Below are positions 17,156-26,156 of a DNA stretch of 61,233 nt, piece after piece. The notes under the pieces are model-generated. The model saw only the letters and a program-made list of their open reading frames with translations, made no database searches and had not been told where the DNA came from. Made by a program: the position numbers and the translations under genes. Every line of letters begins with the position of its first letter. The first letter of the stretch is position 1. Source of the DNA: Terripilifer ovatus (lineage in GTDB: Bacteria > Pseudomonadota > Alphaproteobacteria > Rhizobiales > Beijerinckiaceae); assembly GCA_029222685.1 (NCBI GenBank), contig JARHVB010000084.1, positions 1 to 61,233 on the forward strand, given 5' to 3'.

Positions 17156-19260
17156 GAAGCGGCGCGCCGCTTCGCCATCGCGGCAGGCGCTATCTCGCGG
17201 CGGCCCTTGTTGTGAGCGTGCTCGGGCTTGGTGTTCCGGCGGTATGGGAGAATTATCTTTCTTCCCTGCCGCCCCTGGACACGCAGGCCGCGCTGAAAGG
17301 CTCGGCCGTCGCCGTCGACCGCAACGGCAAATTGCTGCGCGCTTTCACCACGGCTGACGGCCGCTGGCGGCTGCCGGTCAGCACGACCGACGTCGATCCG
17401 CGTTATCTTGCCATGCTGCTCGCCTACGAGGACCGGCGCTTCTATTCGCATCATGGGGTCGATTGGCGGTCGCTGGCGCGCGCGGCAGTGCAAATGCTGC
17501 GCAATGGCCGCATCGTCTCCGGCGGTTCGACCATCACCATGCAGGTTGCCCGCCTCGTCGATCCGCCGCAGGAGCAGCGCTCGCTGGCAGCGAAACTTCG
17601 CCAGATCGTGCGCGCGCTGGAGCTGGAGCGCACCCATTCCAAGGCCGAGATTCTCGATCTATACCTGGCGCTGGCGCCCTACGGCGGCAATCTCGAAGGC
17701 GTCCGCGCCGCCAGCATTTCATGGTTCGGCATGGAGCCGCGGCGTCTGTCCTATGCCGAACAGGCGCTGCTCGTGGCGCTGCCGCAGGCGCCCGAAGCGC
17801 GCCGTCCCGATCGCGATCTGCGCGCGGCCTTGCGCGCGCGCGATCGCATCTTGGCGCGTGCCCTTGGCAGCGGTCTCATGAGTGCCCAGGAAGAAGCGGC
17901 GGCGAAGCATGAGACGCTGAGCGGCGAGCGCAAACCGTTTCCCGCGCTTGCTGCCCACGCGACGCAGGCCGCCCATCTCGCCGATCCGGAGCGCCGCAGC
18001 CTGCAGTTCACCATCGATCAGCGCCTGCAGCAGACGCTCGAACAACTCGTCAAGGAAAGCGTCGAGCGGCTCGGCTCGAAGGTCACCGCCGCGATGCTGG
18101 TCATCGACAACGCCACCGGCGAAGTGCTCGCCCATGTCGGTTCCGCCGATCATCTCGGCACCGAACGCGCCGGCGCCATCGACATGACGCTGGCCTTGCG
18201 GTCTCCGGGCTCTGCCCTCAAGCCCTTCATCTATGCGCTGGCGTTCGAGAGCGGCATCGCCCATCCCGAGACGCTGCTGGACGACCGGCCGTCGCGCTAC
18301 GGCCAGTATGCGCCGGAGAATTTCGATCTCACTTTCCAGGGCCAGGTCACCGCGCGCAGGGCTCTGCAGAATTCGCTCAATGTTCCGGCCGTCGAGCTGC
18401 TGAACGAAGTCGGTCCGGCGCGGTTTCTGGCGCGGCTGCGCAATGCCGGCGCAACCATCGCCATGTCTGACGAAGCACCGGCCGGTCTCGCCATCGCGCT
18501 CGGCGGCTTGGGCATTTCGCTGCGCGATATCGCGCGCCTCTACGCCGGGCTGGCGCGCAAGGGCGATGTACCTGATCTTGTCGAGCGCCGCGACTTACCG
18601 CCGCCGCCGCGGCGTCAGCAGCAGATCAGCGAACCGGTAGCGGCCTGGTATGTGGACGATGTGTTGCGTGGGGCACCGCCTCCCATGAACGCGCTCGCCG
18701 GCGGCATCGCCTTCAAGACCGGCACGTCCTATGGCTATCGTGATGCGCTCGCCATCGGCTTCGATCGCAAGATCACCATCGCGGTCTGGTTCGGCCGCGC
18801 CGACAATGGCGCGGTACCGGGCCTCGTCGCCCGCCAGGTCGCGGCTCCCGTTCTCTTCGACGCCTTCGCCAGGGCCGGCGCCAGCTACGAGCCGATCGTG
18901 CCGCCGGCCAATGTCATCGTCTCGACCACGGCGGGCCTGCCGCCGCCGCTGCGTCATCTGCGCAAGGACGCGCCGAAGACGGTCGCCGCTGCTTCAACCG
19001 CGCAATTGAAGATCGCCTATCCGCCCGACGGCGCGCGGGTCGATCTCGGCCTGAAGGGCCAACCGCAGGCGGCAAGCGCCCTGGCGCTGAAGGCGCAGGG
19101 TGGCGTCGCGCCGTTCATCTGGATGGTCAATGGCGTACCGGTGGGAACGCCTGATTTACGGCGTCACACCCAGTGGCGGCCGGACGGTTCGGGCTTCGCG
19201 CGCGTCTCGGTGATTGATGCAAAGGGCGCCAGCGACAGCGTCGTGGTGCGGCTGGAGTAG
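17152..19260 (+). CDS. pbpC: Penicillin-binding protein 1C, bifunctional peptidoglycan synthase
   Basis: The 702-residue product starts at GTG inside the stop of the preceding gene (GTGA overlap). It has one N-terminal membrane segment (about 14-35) and a GT51 glycosyltransferase domain with E93 in AYEDRRFYSHHGVDW and GGSTITMQ. The transpeptidase domain has all three motifs: SALK (S354, K357), SLN (S408) and KTGTS (from K522). A C-terminal BiPBP_C-like domain (about 610-702) is typical of PBP1C. It polymerises and cross-links glycan strands at the inner membrane. Linkage to the A2M gene supports the 1C assignment. Confidence 0.93.
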   Translation: MRSGAPLRHRGRRYLAAALVVSVLGLGVPAVWENYLSSLPPLDTQAALKGSAVAVDRNGKLLRAFTTADGRWRLPVSTTDVDPRYLAMLLAYEDRRFYSHHGVDWRSLARAAVQMLRNGRIVSGGSTITMQVARLVDPPQEQRSLAAKLRQIVRALELERTHSKAEILDLYLALAPYGGNLEGVRAASISWFGMEPRRLSYAEQALLVALPQAPEARRPDRDLRAALRARDRILARALGSGLMSAQEEAAAKHETLSGERKPFPALAAHATQAAHLADPERRSLQFTIDQRLQQTLEQLVKESVERLGSKVTAAMLVIDNATGEVLAHVGSADHLGTERAGAIDMTLALRSPGSALKPFIYALAFESGIAHPETLLDDRPSRYGQYAPENFDLTFQGQVTARRALQNSLNVPAVELLNEVGPARFLARLRNAGATIAMSDEAPAGLAIALGGLGISLRDIARLYAGLARKGDVPDLVERRDLPPPPRRQQQISEPVAAWYVDDVLRGAPPPMNALAGGIAFKTGTSYGYRDALAIGFDRKITIAVWFGRADNGAVPGLVARQVAAPVLFDAFARAGASYEPIVPPANVIVSTTAGLPPPLRHLRKDAPKTVAAASTAQLKIAYPPDGARVDLGLKGQPQAASALALKAQGGVAPFIWMVNGVPVGTPDLRRHTQWRPDGSGFARVSVIDAKGASDSVVVRLE

Positions 19261-19265
19261 CTTCT

Positions 19266-19432
19266 TGTCATTCCCGCCCAGCGAAGCGCTGAGCGGGAAT
19301 CCAGACCTGACGATTCAGCGCTTCACATTCTCAGCATCAACGCGCTGCACCGCCTTGTTTCCCGCTCGCCTGCCTTCGCCGAAGCGGCTCCGCGCAGGCA
19401 GGCGCTTCGCGCGTGGGGGAATGATAGTGACG
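19266..19432. repeat. Dispersed repeat, family C, copy 1
   Basis: The stretch from CATTCCCGCCCAGCGAAGCG to GGGGGAATGATAGTG contains nested inverted arms (CATTCCCG...CGGGAAT). It shares TCCAGACCTGA.GAT.CAGCGC and TTTCCCGCT blocks with 32305-32497. It fills the gap after the PBP1C gene, and no gene is seen in it. Confidence 0.65.
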
Positions 19433-19450
19433 GCGGACTGACGCCTGAAA

Positions 19451-19480
19451 TAAAAATGGCCGGGCGATTGCCCGGCCATT
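19451..19480 (-). terminator. Intrinsic terminator after the TctA-TctB gene
   Basis: AATGGCCGGGC (19455-19465) and GCCCGGCCATT (19470-19480) form an 11-bp stem with a GATT loop. On the minus strand the stem runs into TTTTTATTT. The minus-strand permease gene ends at 19496, just before it. Confidence 0.85.
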
Positions 19481-19495
19481 CTGTTTCGGCCCGTC

Positions 19496-21565
19496 TCAGA
19501 GCGAGGGGATGACCCCCTTCAGCGCCGGGAACCAGGTCCCGAAGTAGGTCGGTGGCCAGGGGATGGTCAGCAACTGGTCGAAGACCAGGTAGATGAACAC
19601 CGTCAGACCGATCGCTTGCGGGATCACCAGCTTCCAAGGCTCCGGCCCTTCGAGACGCATGTACATTATCACGAACAGGGGCACCGTCGGAATCAGGCCG
19701 ATGACCGACATGGAGCCCATGAACGCCAGCAGCCAGCCGAAGAAGATCGCACCACGCAGCGCCAGCTGACGCGTCGGAATGTGATCCGTATCGGATTCCA
19801 GATCCATGTGGATTTTCTGCTGGAGATCTTGCTGCACCGCTGCTGCCAGCCCCGTTTCCACGGCTGGAGCCGGCTGGCGGAAGATTTCGTTCAGCAGACT
19901 GAAAAGACAGAATGCGAACGCCATGCCTCCGACGATCATCGGCACGATCTTGGCGCTGAAGTTCCAGGCCGAAGCCTCCATCAGCGCCCAGCCGATGACG
20001 CACAGCAGGAACACATGGAACAACTGTTTCGACTTGAGTTGCGGCGTCATGCCGAAGCCTGACAGCATCTTCACGAGTCCGCCATGTCCCTTGATGTCCT
20101 GCCGCAGCGGGCGCAGTAGTCCAAACAACGCCATCGCGAACAGAACGATCACGATCGGCCGGGAGAACCATTGCACGCCGTAGCGTTGGATCGAGATGAA
20201 GAGATAGCGTTCCACCACTTCGCCCAGCACGATGCCGAGAACCAGCGGCGGGCGCGGGAACTTCATCTGCTTCATCGTCCATCCGAGGATGCCGAAGATC
20301 AGCAAGGTCCACAAATCGCCCCAGTTGCGGGCGCCCTGGAACGCGCCGATGTAGATGATGCCCAGGGTCGAGGGCATGATCAGCGTGTAGCGGAGCGTCG
20401 CCAGTTTCGCGAACTGTTCCGAGAAGATGTAGCAGAGACCCGCGCCAAGGATATTGGCGAGCGCCACTGACCACACCATCGCGTAGGTCACGTTGAGATG
20501 CTTGGACAGCATGTCGGGTCCCGGCACGAGGCCGTGGATCATGAAGGCGCCCATGAGGATCGCCATGCCCGCCGAACCCGGCACGCCGAACGCGACGGTC
20601 GGCACGAGAGCGCCGCCTTCACGCGAGTTGTTGGCGCTTTCGGACGCGATCACGCCGCGCACGTCGCCCTTGCCGAAACTTGCCTGCGCGCCCTTTTCGG
20701 TGCGCAGCGCATGTCCGTAGGCGAGCCAGTCGACCACCGCGCCGGAAATTCCCGGAACCGCGCCGAGCGCCGCGCCGAGCCAGGAGCAGCGCAGCACCAG
20801 CCACCAATGATCGAAACAGTCCTTGGCGCCTTGCCACATGCCGCGCGCATCGGTCTTCGCCATATTGCCGGCGATGGCGGTGCGCCCGATGGCGAGATCG
20901 GCGAGTTCGGGCAGAGCGAAGAGGCCGAGCACGATCGGCACCAGCGGCGGTCCTTCCCACAGATACAGGGTATCGAGGGTCCAGCGCAGCGTTCCGGTCT
21001 GCGGATCGGAACCGATCATCGAGATCAAGAGGCCGATGCCGGCGACGGTCAGCCCGCGCAGGGGCGTATTGCCCGAGAGCACGGCGACCATGGAGATGCC
21101 GAGCGCCGCGAAGGCTAACAGCTCTGGAGAGCCTATGTACAGCATGATCGGCCGCAGGATCGGCAATGAAATGCCCATCAGGATCGCGCCGAAAATGCCG
21201 CCGAGCATCGACGACATGTAGGCTGCCGAAAGCGCGCGGCTGGCTTCGCCGCGCTTGGCCATCGGCAGGCCGTCGAGGACGGTCGCCGCGGATCCCGCGC
21301 CGCCCGGCACGCCGAACAGGATGGCCGGTATCGGATCACCCGTGGCGGTTGTCGAAGCGAGACCCAACAGCAGCGCCATTGCCGCATAGGGGTCCATGTT
21401 GAAAGTGAAGGGCAGTAGCAGAGCGGTACCGGCGAGACCGCCGATGCCTGGCAGAATACCTAGCACGAGGCCCATGATGACGCCGGCTGACAGCAGAAAC
21501 AGCCGCCAGGGGTCCATGAGCGTAACGAACGCAGTGCTAGCTGCGTCCAGCATATGTGTTTCCAT
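19496..21565 (-). CDS. Tripartite tricarboxylate transporter permease, TctA fused to a TctB-like domain
   Basis: From the ATG at 21565 (AAAGGCGA upstream) the protein has 689 residues, about 190 more than a usual TctA. The TctA part carries the two conserved glycine/proline loops, GILPGIGGLAGTALLLP and GAVPGISGAVVDWLAYG. The remainder (about 495-689) has four hydrophobic segments and a charged middle loop, the size and pattern of TctB, the small membrane subunit. So one gene may encode both membrane subunits of a secondary carboxylate importer. No TctC gene is adjacent; one lies at 7863-8882. A small one-segment membrane protein gene precedes it on the same strand. Confidence 0.87.
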   Translation of the reverse strand: METHMLDAASTAFVTLMDPWRLFLLSAGVIMGLVLGILPGIGGLAGTALLLPFTFNMDPYAAMALLLGLASTTATGDPIPAILFGVPGGAGSAATVLDGLPMAKRGEASRALSAAYMSSMLGGIFGAILMGISLPILRPIMLYIGSPELLAFAALGISMVAVLSGNTPLRGLTVAGIGLLISMIGSDPQTGTLRWTLDTLYLWEGPPLVPIVLGLFALPELADLAIGRTAIAGNMAKTDARGMWQGAKDCFDHWWLVLRCSWLGAALGAVPGISGAVVDWLAYGHALRTEKGAQASFGKGDVRGVIASESANNSREGGALVPTVAFGVPGSAGMAILMGAFMIHGLVPGPDMLSKHLNVTYAMVWSVALANILGAGLCYIFSEQFAKLATLRYTLIMPSTLGIIYIGAFQGARNWGDLWTLLIFGILGWTMKQMKFPRPPLVLGIVLGEVVERYLFISIQRYGVQWFSRPIVIVLFAMALFGLLRPLRQDIKGHGGLVKMLSGFGMTPQLKSKQLFHVFLLCVIGWALMEASAWNFSAKIVPMIVGGMAFAFCLFSLLNEIFRQPAPAVETGLAAAVQQDLQQKIHMDLESDTDHIPTRQLALRGAIFFGWLLAFMGSMSVIGLIPTVPLFVIMYMRLEGPEPWKLVIPQAIGLTVFIYLVFDQLLTIPWPPTYFGTWFPALKGVIPSL

Positions 21566-21733
21566 GACCGTTCGCCTTTCGGAACGTGTGGATTTCAATT
21601 CGATCTGAACGTCGGATGCGTGGCGCAGTCCGAGCAGGCAAATCCCGATGTGAAAATTGGCCGCCGCCGTCCTCCCGGAACGGTCAGCGTTTAGGAATCC
21701 GAAATCGCCCGCCTGTTGCGGCTGGTGCGATTA

Positions 21734-22084
21734 TCAGCTTCTGCCGATCGGGGAGCCGCGGGCGTCGAAGTGACGGATGGTCCGCAGGATCGAATAGGGC
21801 GAAGGGCCGGCCGGCGTTGGCGCCGTGCCATCGATGGCCGGCTGCAGGGCGATTTCCGTCTGCAGGCCGAACATGATGTCGGAGGTATCTGACGCGAACG
21901 AATGGCCGATGACGGCCTTGGTCGTTTCATGGTGCGAGGTGGATTCGACGACGGCATAGGTTCTTGCGGGGGCAGCGGCCTCGAAATTGAAGGCAAGCGC
22001 GGCAAGCAGGACGAGCGCGTAGGATCCGTGGCGCGCCACGGAAAACACGAACTTATCAAGCCGATTTAAAATGCCTTCCGCCAT
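21734..22084 (-). CDS. Small single-pass membrane protein, unknown function
   Basis: The 116-residue product has one hydrophobic segment (about residues 18-36, GSYALVLLAALAFNFEAAAP) after a short basic N-terminus and a polar C-terminal part with no recognised motif. Seen context: same strand as the TctA-TctB gene, 168 bp upstream of its start, so co-transcription is possible. A GGGGAGG stretch lies 13 bases before the ATG and GAAAAG closer in. It is too short and has too few membrane segments to be a TctB subunit. I do not recognise it. Confidence 0.6.
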   Translation of the reverse strand: MAEGILNRLDKFVFSVARHGSYALVLLAALAFNFEAAAPARTYAVVESTSHHETTKAVIGHSFASDTSDIMFGLQTEIALQPAIDGTAPTPAGPSPYSILRTIRHFDARGSPIGRS

Positions 22085-22373
22085 CTTTTCTAATGCCTCC
22101 CCGCATTATCGCCCATCTTCTCGCCCCGCACTGCAGCGGAACATACTGTAGGCAATTTTCCCCAATGCCGATCGGCAACCCCTCTTTGGTAACGAATTCC
22201 TCATGGTCATGCCGACGCTTGATCGTTGACCGATATTTTCTTCTTACGATTAGCCTTCGCAGAAGCGCGGCAAAGAATCAACCACACGTCAGCCGCGAAA
22301 TCGACTTATTGGAGGTTTTGTGAATATGACAGATGCCTAAAGATAGTGCAGATAGCATTGGAATATATGCACT

Positions 22374-23669
22374 TTATCGGCGCGCATAGGCCATGCGCAC
22401 AGCGACGCCGGATACCGCCAGCGCCAGGCCGATGAGCAACAGAATGGCGCCGACGCCGGAGGCGGAAGCCACGAGGCTTGCGCCGAACGGCACAATGAAC
22501 TGGCCCATACGATTGCCTGTGATCCTCATTGTCATCGCTGTGCCGCGTGCCGCGACGGGGGCCAGATCGACGACGTTGGACAGGCAGAGCGTGATCGAGA
22601 AGCCGAGGCCCATCCCTAAGAGGGCGATGGCGAAATACATGAATAGAACAGGCAGCGGCAGGGCGAGAATGCAAAAGCCGATGGCGCCGGCGATCATGCT
22701 GACCAGGGTTGTGGACACACGCCCGAAAAGCCCGAGCAGGGGGGCATAGAAAACCCGGGCGAAGATCGCGGCCACGGCGCGGATGGTCAGCATGATGCCG
22801 ACCTGTCCGGCATCGATATGCCGTTCGATGGCGAGCAGCGGCAGATAGGCGATCAAAAGATCGACCGATGAAACGGTCACCACGCTGGCGACGATGACGG
22901 AGACCAGTCCGGGCACGCGCAGAAGCTCACGCACCGGCGGCGACGGCGGACGGATTTTTTCGTGCGGGGACAGTTGTTCCGGCCGCATCGCGAAACCGAT
23001 GACGAACAGGGCCAGAGCTGCGCCCAGGGCGAGCAGGAACAGGGTTGCGGTCGGCGGCACGCGCAGTCCGTCAGCAAGCCAACTCATCGTCAGCGAACCG
23101 CCCATCTGGCCGACCGCCAGCGCCACCATGTAATTGCCGAAAACCGATTCGCGGCCGGCAGGTCCGGCGCAGCGCACGGAATAGATCTGATGGCCCGCCA
23201 TCAGGAACAATTGCCCAATGCCGCTGAGCACCGTGAAGCCCACCAGCTGCAGCGGGCCGTCGGACCACAGCCAGAAAGCGAGATTGGAGGCGAGCGTCAA
23301 TCCGGAACCCATCCAGATCGTCTTGGCGTCATTGCCCTTGTCGATGTAACGCCCGAGCGGGACCGCCAGAAAAATGGGCAGCAGCGCATAGCCGGAAGAA
23401 ATGAGGCCGTACCAGAACAGCGGCAGGTCGAGCTCGATGGCGCGATAGGAAGTCGTCACCCGGGTGACGGATGTAATATATTGCAGCAATACGGCATGCA
23501 GCATGAACGGCATCAGCGCCAGCCAGTTGAAATCGCGGGCTGGCGCGGCTGGCGTTGGAGGGCTCGACATGTCCTGGCAGGTCTCGATCAGTTCGCGCGA
23601 AATCGGTAGCTTGATTATCATGATCGGGGCTCGCGGCCGATGCAATCCGCTCTGATGCATTTCAGGCAT
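22374..23669 (-). CDS. MFS transporter
   Basis: This protein of up to 431 residues has about 12 hydrophobic segments. The first cytoplasmic loop reads PLGRYIDKGNDAKT, close to the MFS loop 2-3 pattern, and the second half repeats a similar fold. No substrate signature is visible. Alternative starts at 23621 and 23570 remove 16 or 33 residues of non-hydrophobic leader; the last, MSSPPTPAAPARDF, looks natural but has a poorly spaced ribosome site. The bicupin gene is divergent from it, so the two may share a control region. Confidence 0.85.
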   Translation of the reverse strand: MPEMHQSGLHRPRAPIMIIKLPISRELIETCQDMSSPPTPAAPARDFNWLALMPFMLHAVLLQYITSVTRVTTSYRAIELDLPLFWYGLISSGYALLPIFLAVPLGRYIDKGNDAKTIWMGSGLTLASNLAFWLWSDGPLQLVGFTVLSGIGQLFLMAGHQIYSVRCAGPAGRESVFGNYMVALAVGQMGGSLTMSWLADGLRVPPTATLFLLALGAALALFVIGFAMRPEQLSPHEKIRPPSPPVRELLRVPGLVSVIVASVVTVSSVDLLIAYLPLLAIERHIDAGQVGIMLTIRAVAAIFARVFYAPLLGLFGRVSTTLVSMIAGAIGFCILALPLPVLFMYFAIALLGMGLGFSITLCLSNVVDLAPVAARGTAMTMRITGNRMGQFIVPFGASLVASASGVGAILLLIGLALAVSGVAVRMAYARR

Positions 23670-23757
23670 GAGCGCTTATTGCGCAGCTATTCTGCCTCCT
23701 CTAGAACGGCGTCAAGCCTGCGAAAATGCGACGGACATAGACGACACGGAGGAAGCC

Positions 23758-24987
23758 ATGCCCCACGATGACGCCGGCGTGCATTGGCACGAACCGAAAG
23801 CCGGCCAGAAGGCGGGCCTGGGAAAATTCGGCCGTCCCGCCATGCCCTACGACCAGTTCATGGACGCCGAAGGCATTCCCGTCTATCGCGACATCGGCGT
23901 GCGCACCGTTCGCGATCTGCCGCTGAAACCCTGGGCGCGGCTCGGCGGCCGCGGCACCTATATCCAGCTTTTCGGCACCGAAGGCCTGTGGGGCATGTAT
24001 GTGGTCGAAGTACCAGCCGGCGGCGCGCTGAACATCGAGCGGCATCTTTATGAAAAGATGGTGCTTGTCATCGACGGTCGGGGCTCCGCCGAGATCTGGC
24101 AGGAGGGCCAGCCCGTGCGCCAGACCGTCGAATGGCAGCGCGGCTCGATGTTCCCGATACCGCTCAACGCATTTCATCGTTTCGTCAACGCTACCAATGC
24201 GCCGGCCCTGTTGTTGTGCGGGACGACGGCGCCGAACATTTTCAATCTCGTCGACAATGCGCATTTCGTCTTCAACTGCCCGTATAATTTCTCCGAGCGC
24301 TATTCCGGCGCCGCCGATTATTTTCAGGCGCGGGATGAAATCGCGCCCGATCCGGTGCGCGGCCTTGCCATGCGCAAGACGAACTTCCTGCCCGACGTGA
24401 TCAACTGCGACCTGCCGCTCGATAACCGGCGCTCGCCCGGCTATCGCAGGGTCGAGCCTCATATGGCCGGCAACCGCTTCTATCAATGGATCGGCCAGCA
24501 TGAGACCGGCCGCTATTCCAAGGCGCACAAGCACGCCTCGTCCGCCGTGCTGATCTGCCTGAAGGGCAGGGGCTATACCTACACCTGGCCGGAATCCCTG
24601 AGCGCGACGCCGTGGAAGAACGGCACCGCCGAAGGCGTCAAGCGGCAGGACTACGAGTTCGGCGGCATGGTCTCGGCGGCGCCCATGTCGGGCGACTGGT
24701 TCCATCAGCACTTCGGCGTCAGCAAGGACCCGCTGCGGCTCACCGCCTGGTTCGGCGCCAACAATTCGCGGGCGCGCAAGCCGGGCGTGCCCGGCGAAAA
24801 GCTGACCGACCGCGGCGCCATAGACATCAAGCAGGGCGGCGATGCCATTCCCTACTATGACGAAGACCCGTTCCTGCGGCAGGAATTCGAGACGACCCTG
24901 GCGCGCGAGGGCGTTGCCAGCCGGATGAACCCGGCCTTCTACACCGGCAAGGCCACAGGCGATGACGAGCCGGGCAATGTCTTTTGA
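23758..24987 (+). CDS. Bicupin protein (gentisate-dioxygenase / EAL-activating-like)
   Basis: From the ATG at 23758 (GGAGG six bases upstream) the product is 409 residues with two cupin barrels. The N-terminal one has NIERHLYEKMVLVIDGRGS and FPIPLNAFHRFVN. The C-terminal one has YSKAHKHASSAVLICLKGRG and DWFHQHFGV, with histidines placed to bind a metal. The nearest named groups are gentisate 1,2-dioxygenase-like bicupins and proteins often labelled ethanolamine ammonia-lyase-activating protein; I cannot choose between them. No ethanolamine genes are present, whereas ring-cleavage genes are near, which favours a catabolic oxygenase or isomerase. Confidence 0.75.
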   Translation: MPHDDAGVHWHEPKAGQKAGLGKFGRPAMPYDQFMDAEGIPVYRDIGVRTVRDLPLKPWARLGGRGTYIQLFGTEGLWGMYVVEVPAGGALNIERHLYEKMVLVIDGRGSAEIWQEGQPVRQTVEWQRGSMFPIPLNAFHRFVNATNAPALLLCGTTAPNIFNLVDNAHFVFNCPYNFSERYSGAADYFQARDEIAPDPVRGLAMRKTNFLPDVINCDLPLDNRRSPGYRRVEPHMAGNRFYQWIGQHETGRYSKAHKHASSAVLICLKGRGYTYTWPESLSATPWKNGTAEGVKRQDYEFGGMVSAAPMSGDWFHQHFGVSKDPLRLTAWFGANNSRARKPGVPGEKLTDRGAIDIKQGGDAIPYYDEDPFLRQEFETTLAREGVASRMNPAFYTGKATGDDEPGNVF

Positions 24988-25071
24988 CGCTGAAGCCTGA
25001 TGTTCTGCCGAGTCGATTTTCTGCGCGCCGTGCGGTAGATCGCCTGATCTTGCTTTCAACTAGGGGGAAAC

Positions 25072-26112
25072 ATGAAAGCCGCCGTCATCCATGAGTTCGG
25101 TCCGCCGGACGTAATCAAATACGAGGATGTGCCGGATCCGGTGCCGCGCGAGGGTGAAATCCGCATCCGCGTCGGCGGCGCGACGATCAATCGCGTGCTC
25201 GACGTCGCCCTGCGCCGCGGCGCGCAAGGCCAGCGCGGCGCCGATCTGCCGCTCATTCTCGGTGTCGATTGCGCCGGCACCGTCGATGCCGTCGGGCCGA
25301 AGGTGACGCGCTGGAAAGTCGGCGATAGAGTCGGCGCTGCCGGCGGCATGCCGCTCGATATCGTCGCCGAGGACGGCAAGGGCTATGCCGGCCCGCGTGG
25401 CATGATGGGGATCAAACGCCCCGGCGGCTTTGCGGAATTCGTCTGCGTGCCGGCGATGGCGGCACATCGTCTTCCTGACGGATTGGGCTTTCACGAAGCC
25501 GCCGTCGTCATGCGTCACTGCCCGACCGCGTGGAACCTTCTGTTCAACGTGGCGCAGTTACAGAAGGACGAATGGGTTCTGATCATGGGCGCCAGCGGCA
25601 ATCTCGGCACCGTCGGTATTCAGATCGCCAAGAATGTCATCGGCGCCAAGGTGATCACCACCGCCGGCCGCCAATCGGCCGTCGACATCGGCCTGCAACT
25701 GGGCGCCGACTATGGCATCGATTATTCGAAGCAGGATATCTACGACGAGATCATGAAGATTACTGACGGCAAAGGCGTCAATGTGCTCTACGACAACATC
25801 GCCAATCCGCATGTGCTGCCGAAAGCCTTTCATACGCTGGGCATGAATGGACGCCTCGTCACCGCCGGCGCCCATGGCGGCCCGAACGTGACGATCGATT
25901 TCTTCCATCTTTACGACCGGCGCATCACCATCAAGGGCATGCCTGGAGCGCTCGAGAGTGATCTGCCGAAGTGCTTTGCTGCCGCAGCCGACGGCAAGAT
26001 CAAGGTGCACATCGCCCACGTCATGCCGCTGTCGAAAGCAGCTGAAGCGCATCGCCTGACCGAGGAAGATCCCGGCCTCGGCAAGATCGTTCTCGATCCG
26101 ACGCTTGGTTAG
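25072..26112 (+). CDS. Zinc-independent medium-chain dehydrogenase/reductase (quinone oxidoreductase-like)
   Basis: The 346-residue protein has the GroES-like N-terminal domain (MKAAVIHEFG, GVDCAGTVDAVGPKV) and a Rossmann domain with LIMGASGNLGTVGIQIAK as nucleotide loop. The cysteines and histidines that bind catalytic and structural zinc in alcohol dehydrogenases are absent, so it belongs with quinone oxidoreductases and enoyl reductases using NADPH. AGGGGGAAAC precedes the ATG. It follows the bicupin gene by 84 bp on the same strand and ends at a strong hairpin. The substrate is unknown. Confidence 0.85.
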   Translation: MKAAVIHEFGPPDVIKYEDVPDPVPREGEIRIRVGGATINRVLDVALRRGAQGQRGADLPLILGVDCAGTVDAVGPKVTRWKVGDRVGAAGGMPLDIVAEDGKGYAGPRGMMGIKRPGGFAEFVCVPAMAAHRLPDGLGFHEAAVVMRHCPTAWNLLFNVAQLQKDEWVLIMGASGNLGTVGIQIAKNVIGAKVITTAGRQSAVDIGLQLGADYGIDYSKQDIYDEIMKITDGKGVNVLYDNIANPHVLPKAFHTLGMNGRLVTAGAHGGPNVTIDFFHLYDRRITIKGMPGALESDLPKCFAAAADGKIKVHIAHVMPLSKAAEAHRLTEEDPGLGKIVLDPTLG

Positions 26113-26115
26113 AGC

Positions 26116-26151
26116 GCGCTTCCTTCTCCCGCGTGCGGGAGAAGGAAGCGC
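26116..26151. terminator. Bidirectional hairpin between convergent genes (family B repeat core)
   Basis: GCGCTTCCTTCTCCCGC (26116-26132) and GCGGGAGAAGGAAGCGC (26135-26151) form a perfect 17-bp stem with a two-base loop. It fills the 44-bp gap between the converging MDR and ThDP enzyme genes. The CCTTCTCCCGC core recurs at 46690 and 50368, so it is both a dispersed repeat and a likely terminator, though no long T-run follows. Confidence 0.75.
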
Positions 26152-26156
26152 CTTAA

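Noticed and set aside
21734..22084. TctB subunit
   Set aside because: It has only one membrane segment and 116 residues; the TctB-like part is at the C-terminus of the downstream permease.
22322..22342. GGAGG followed by a six-codon frame (GTGAATATGACAGATGCC)
   Set aside because: Too short to support as a gene or leader; no co-directional gene follows.
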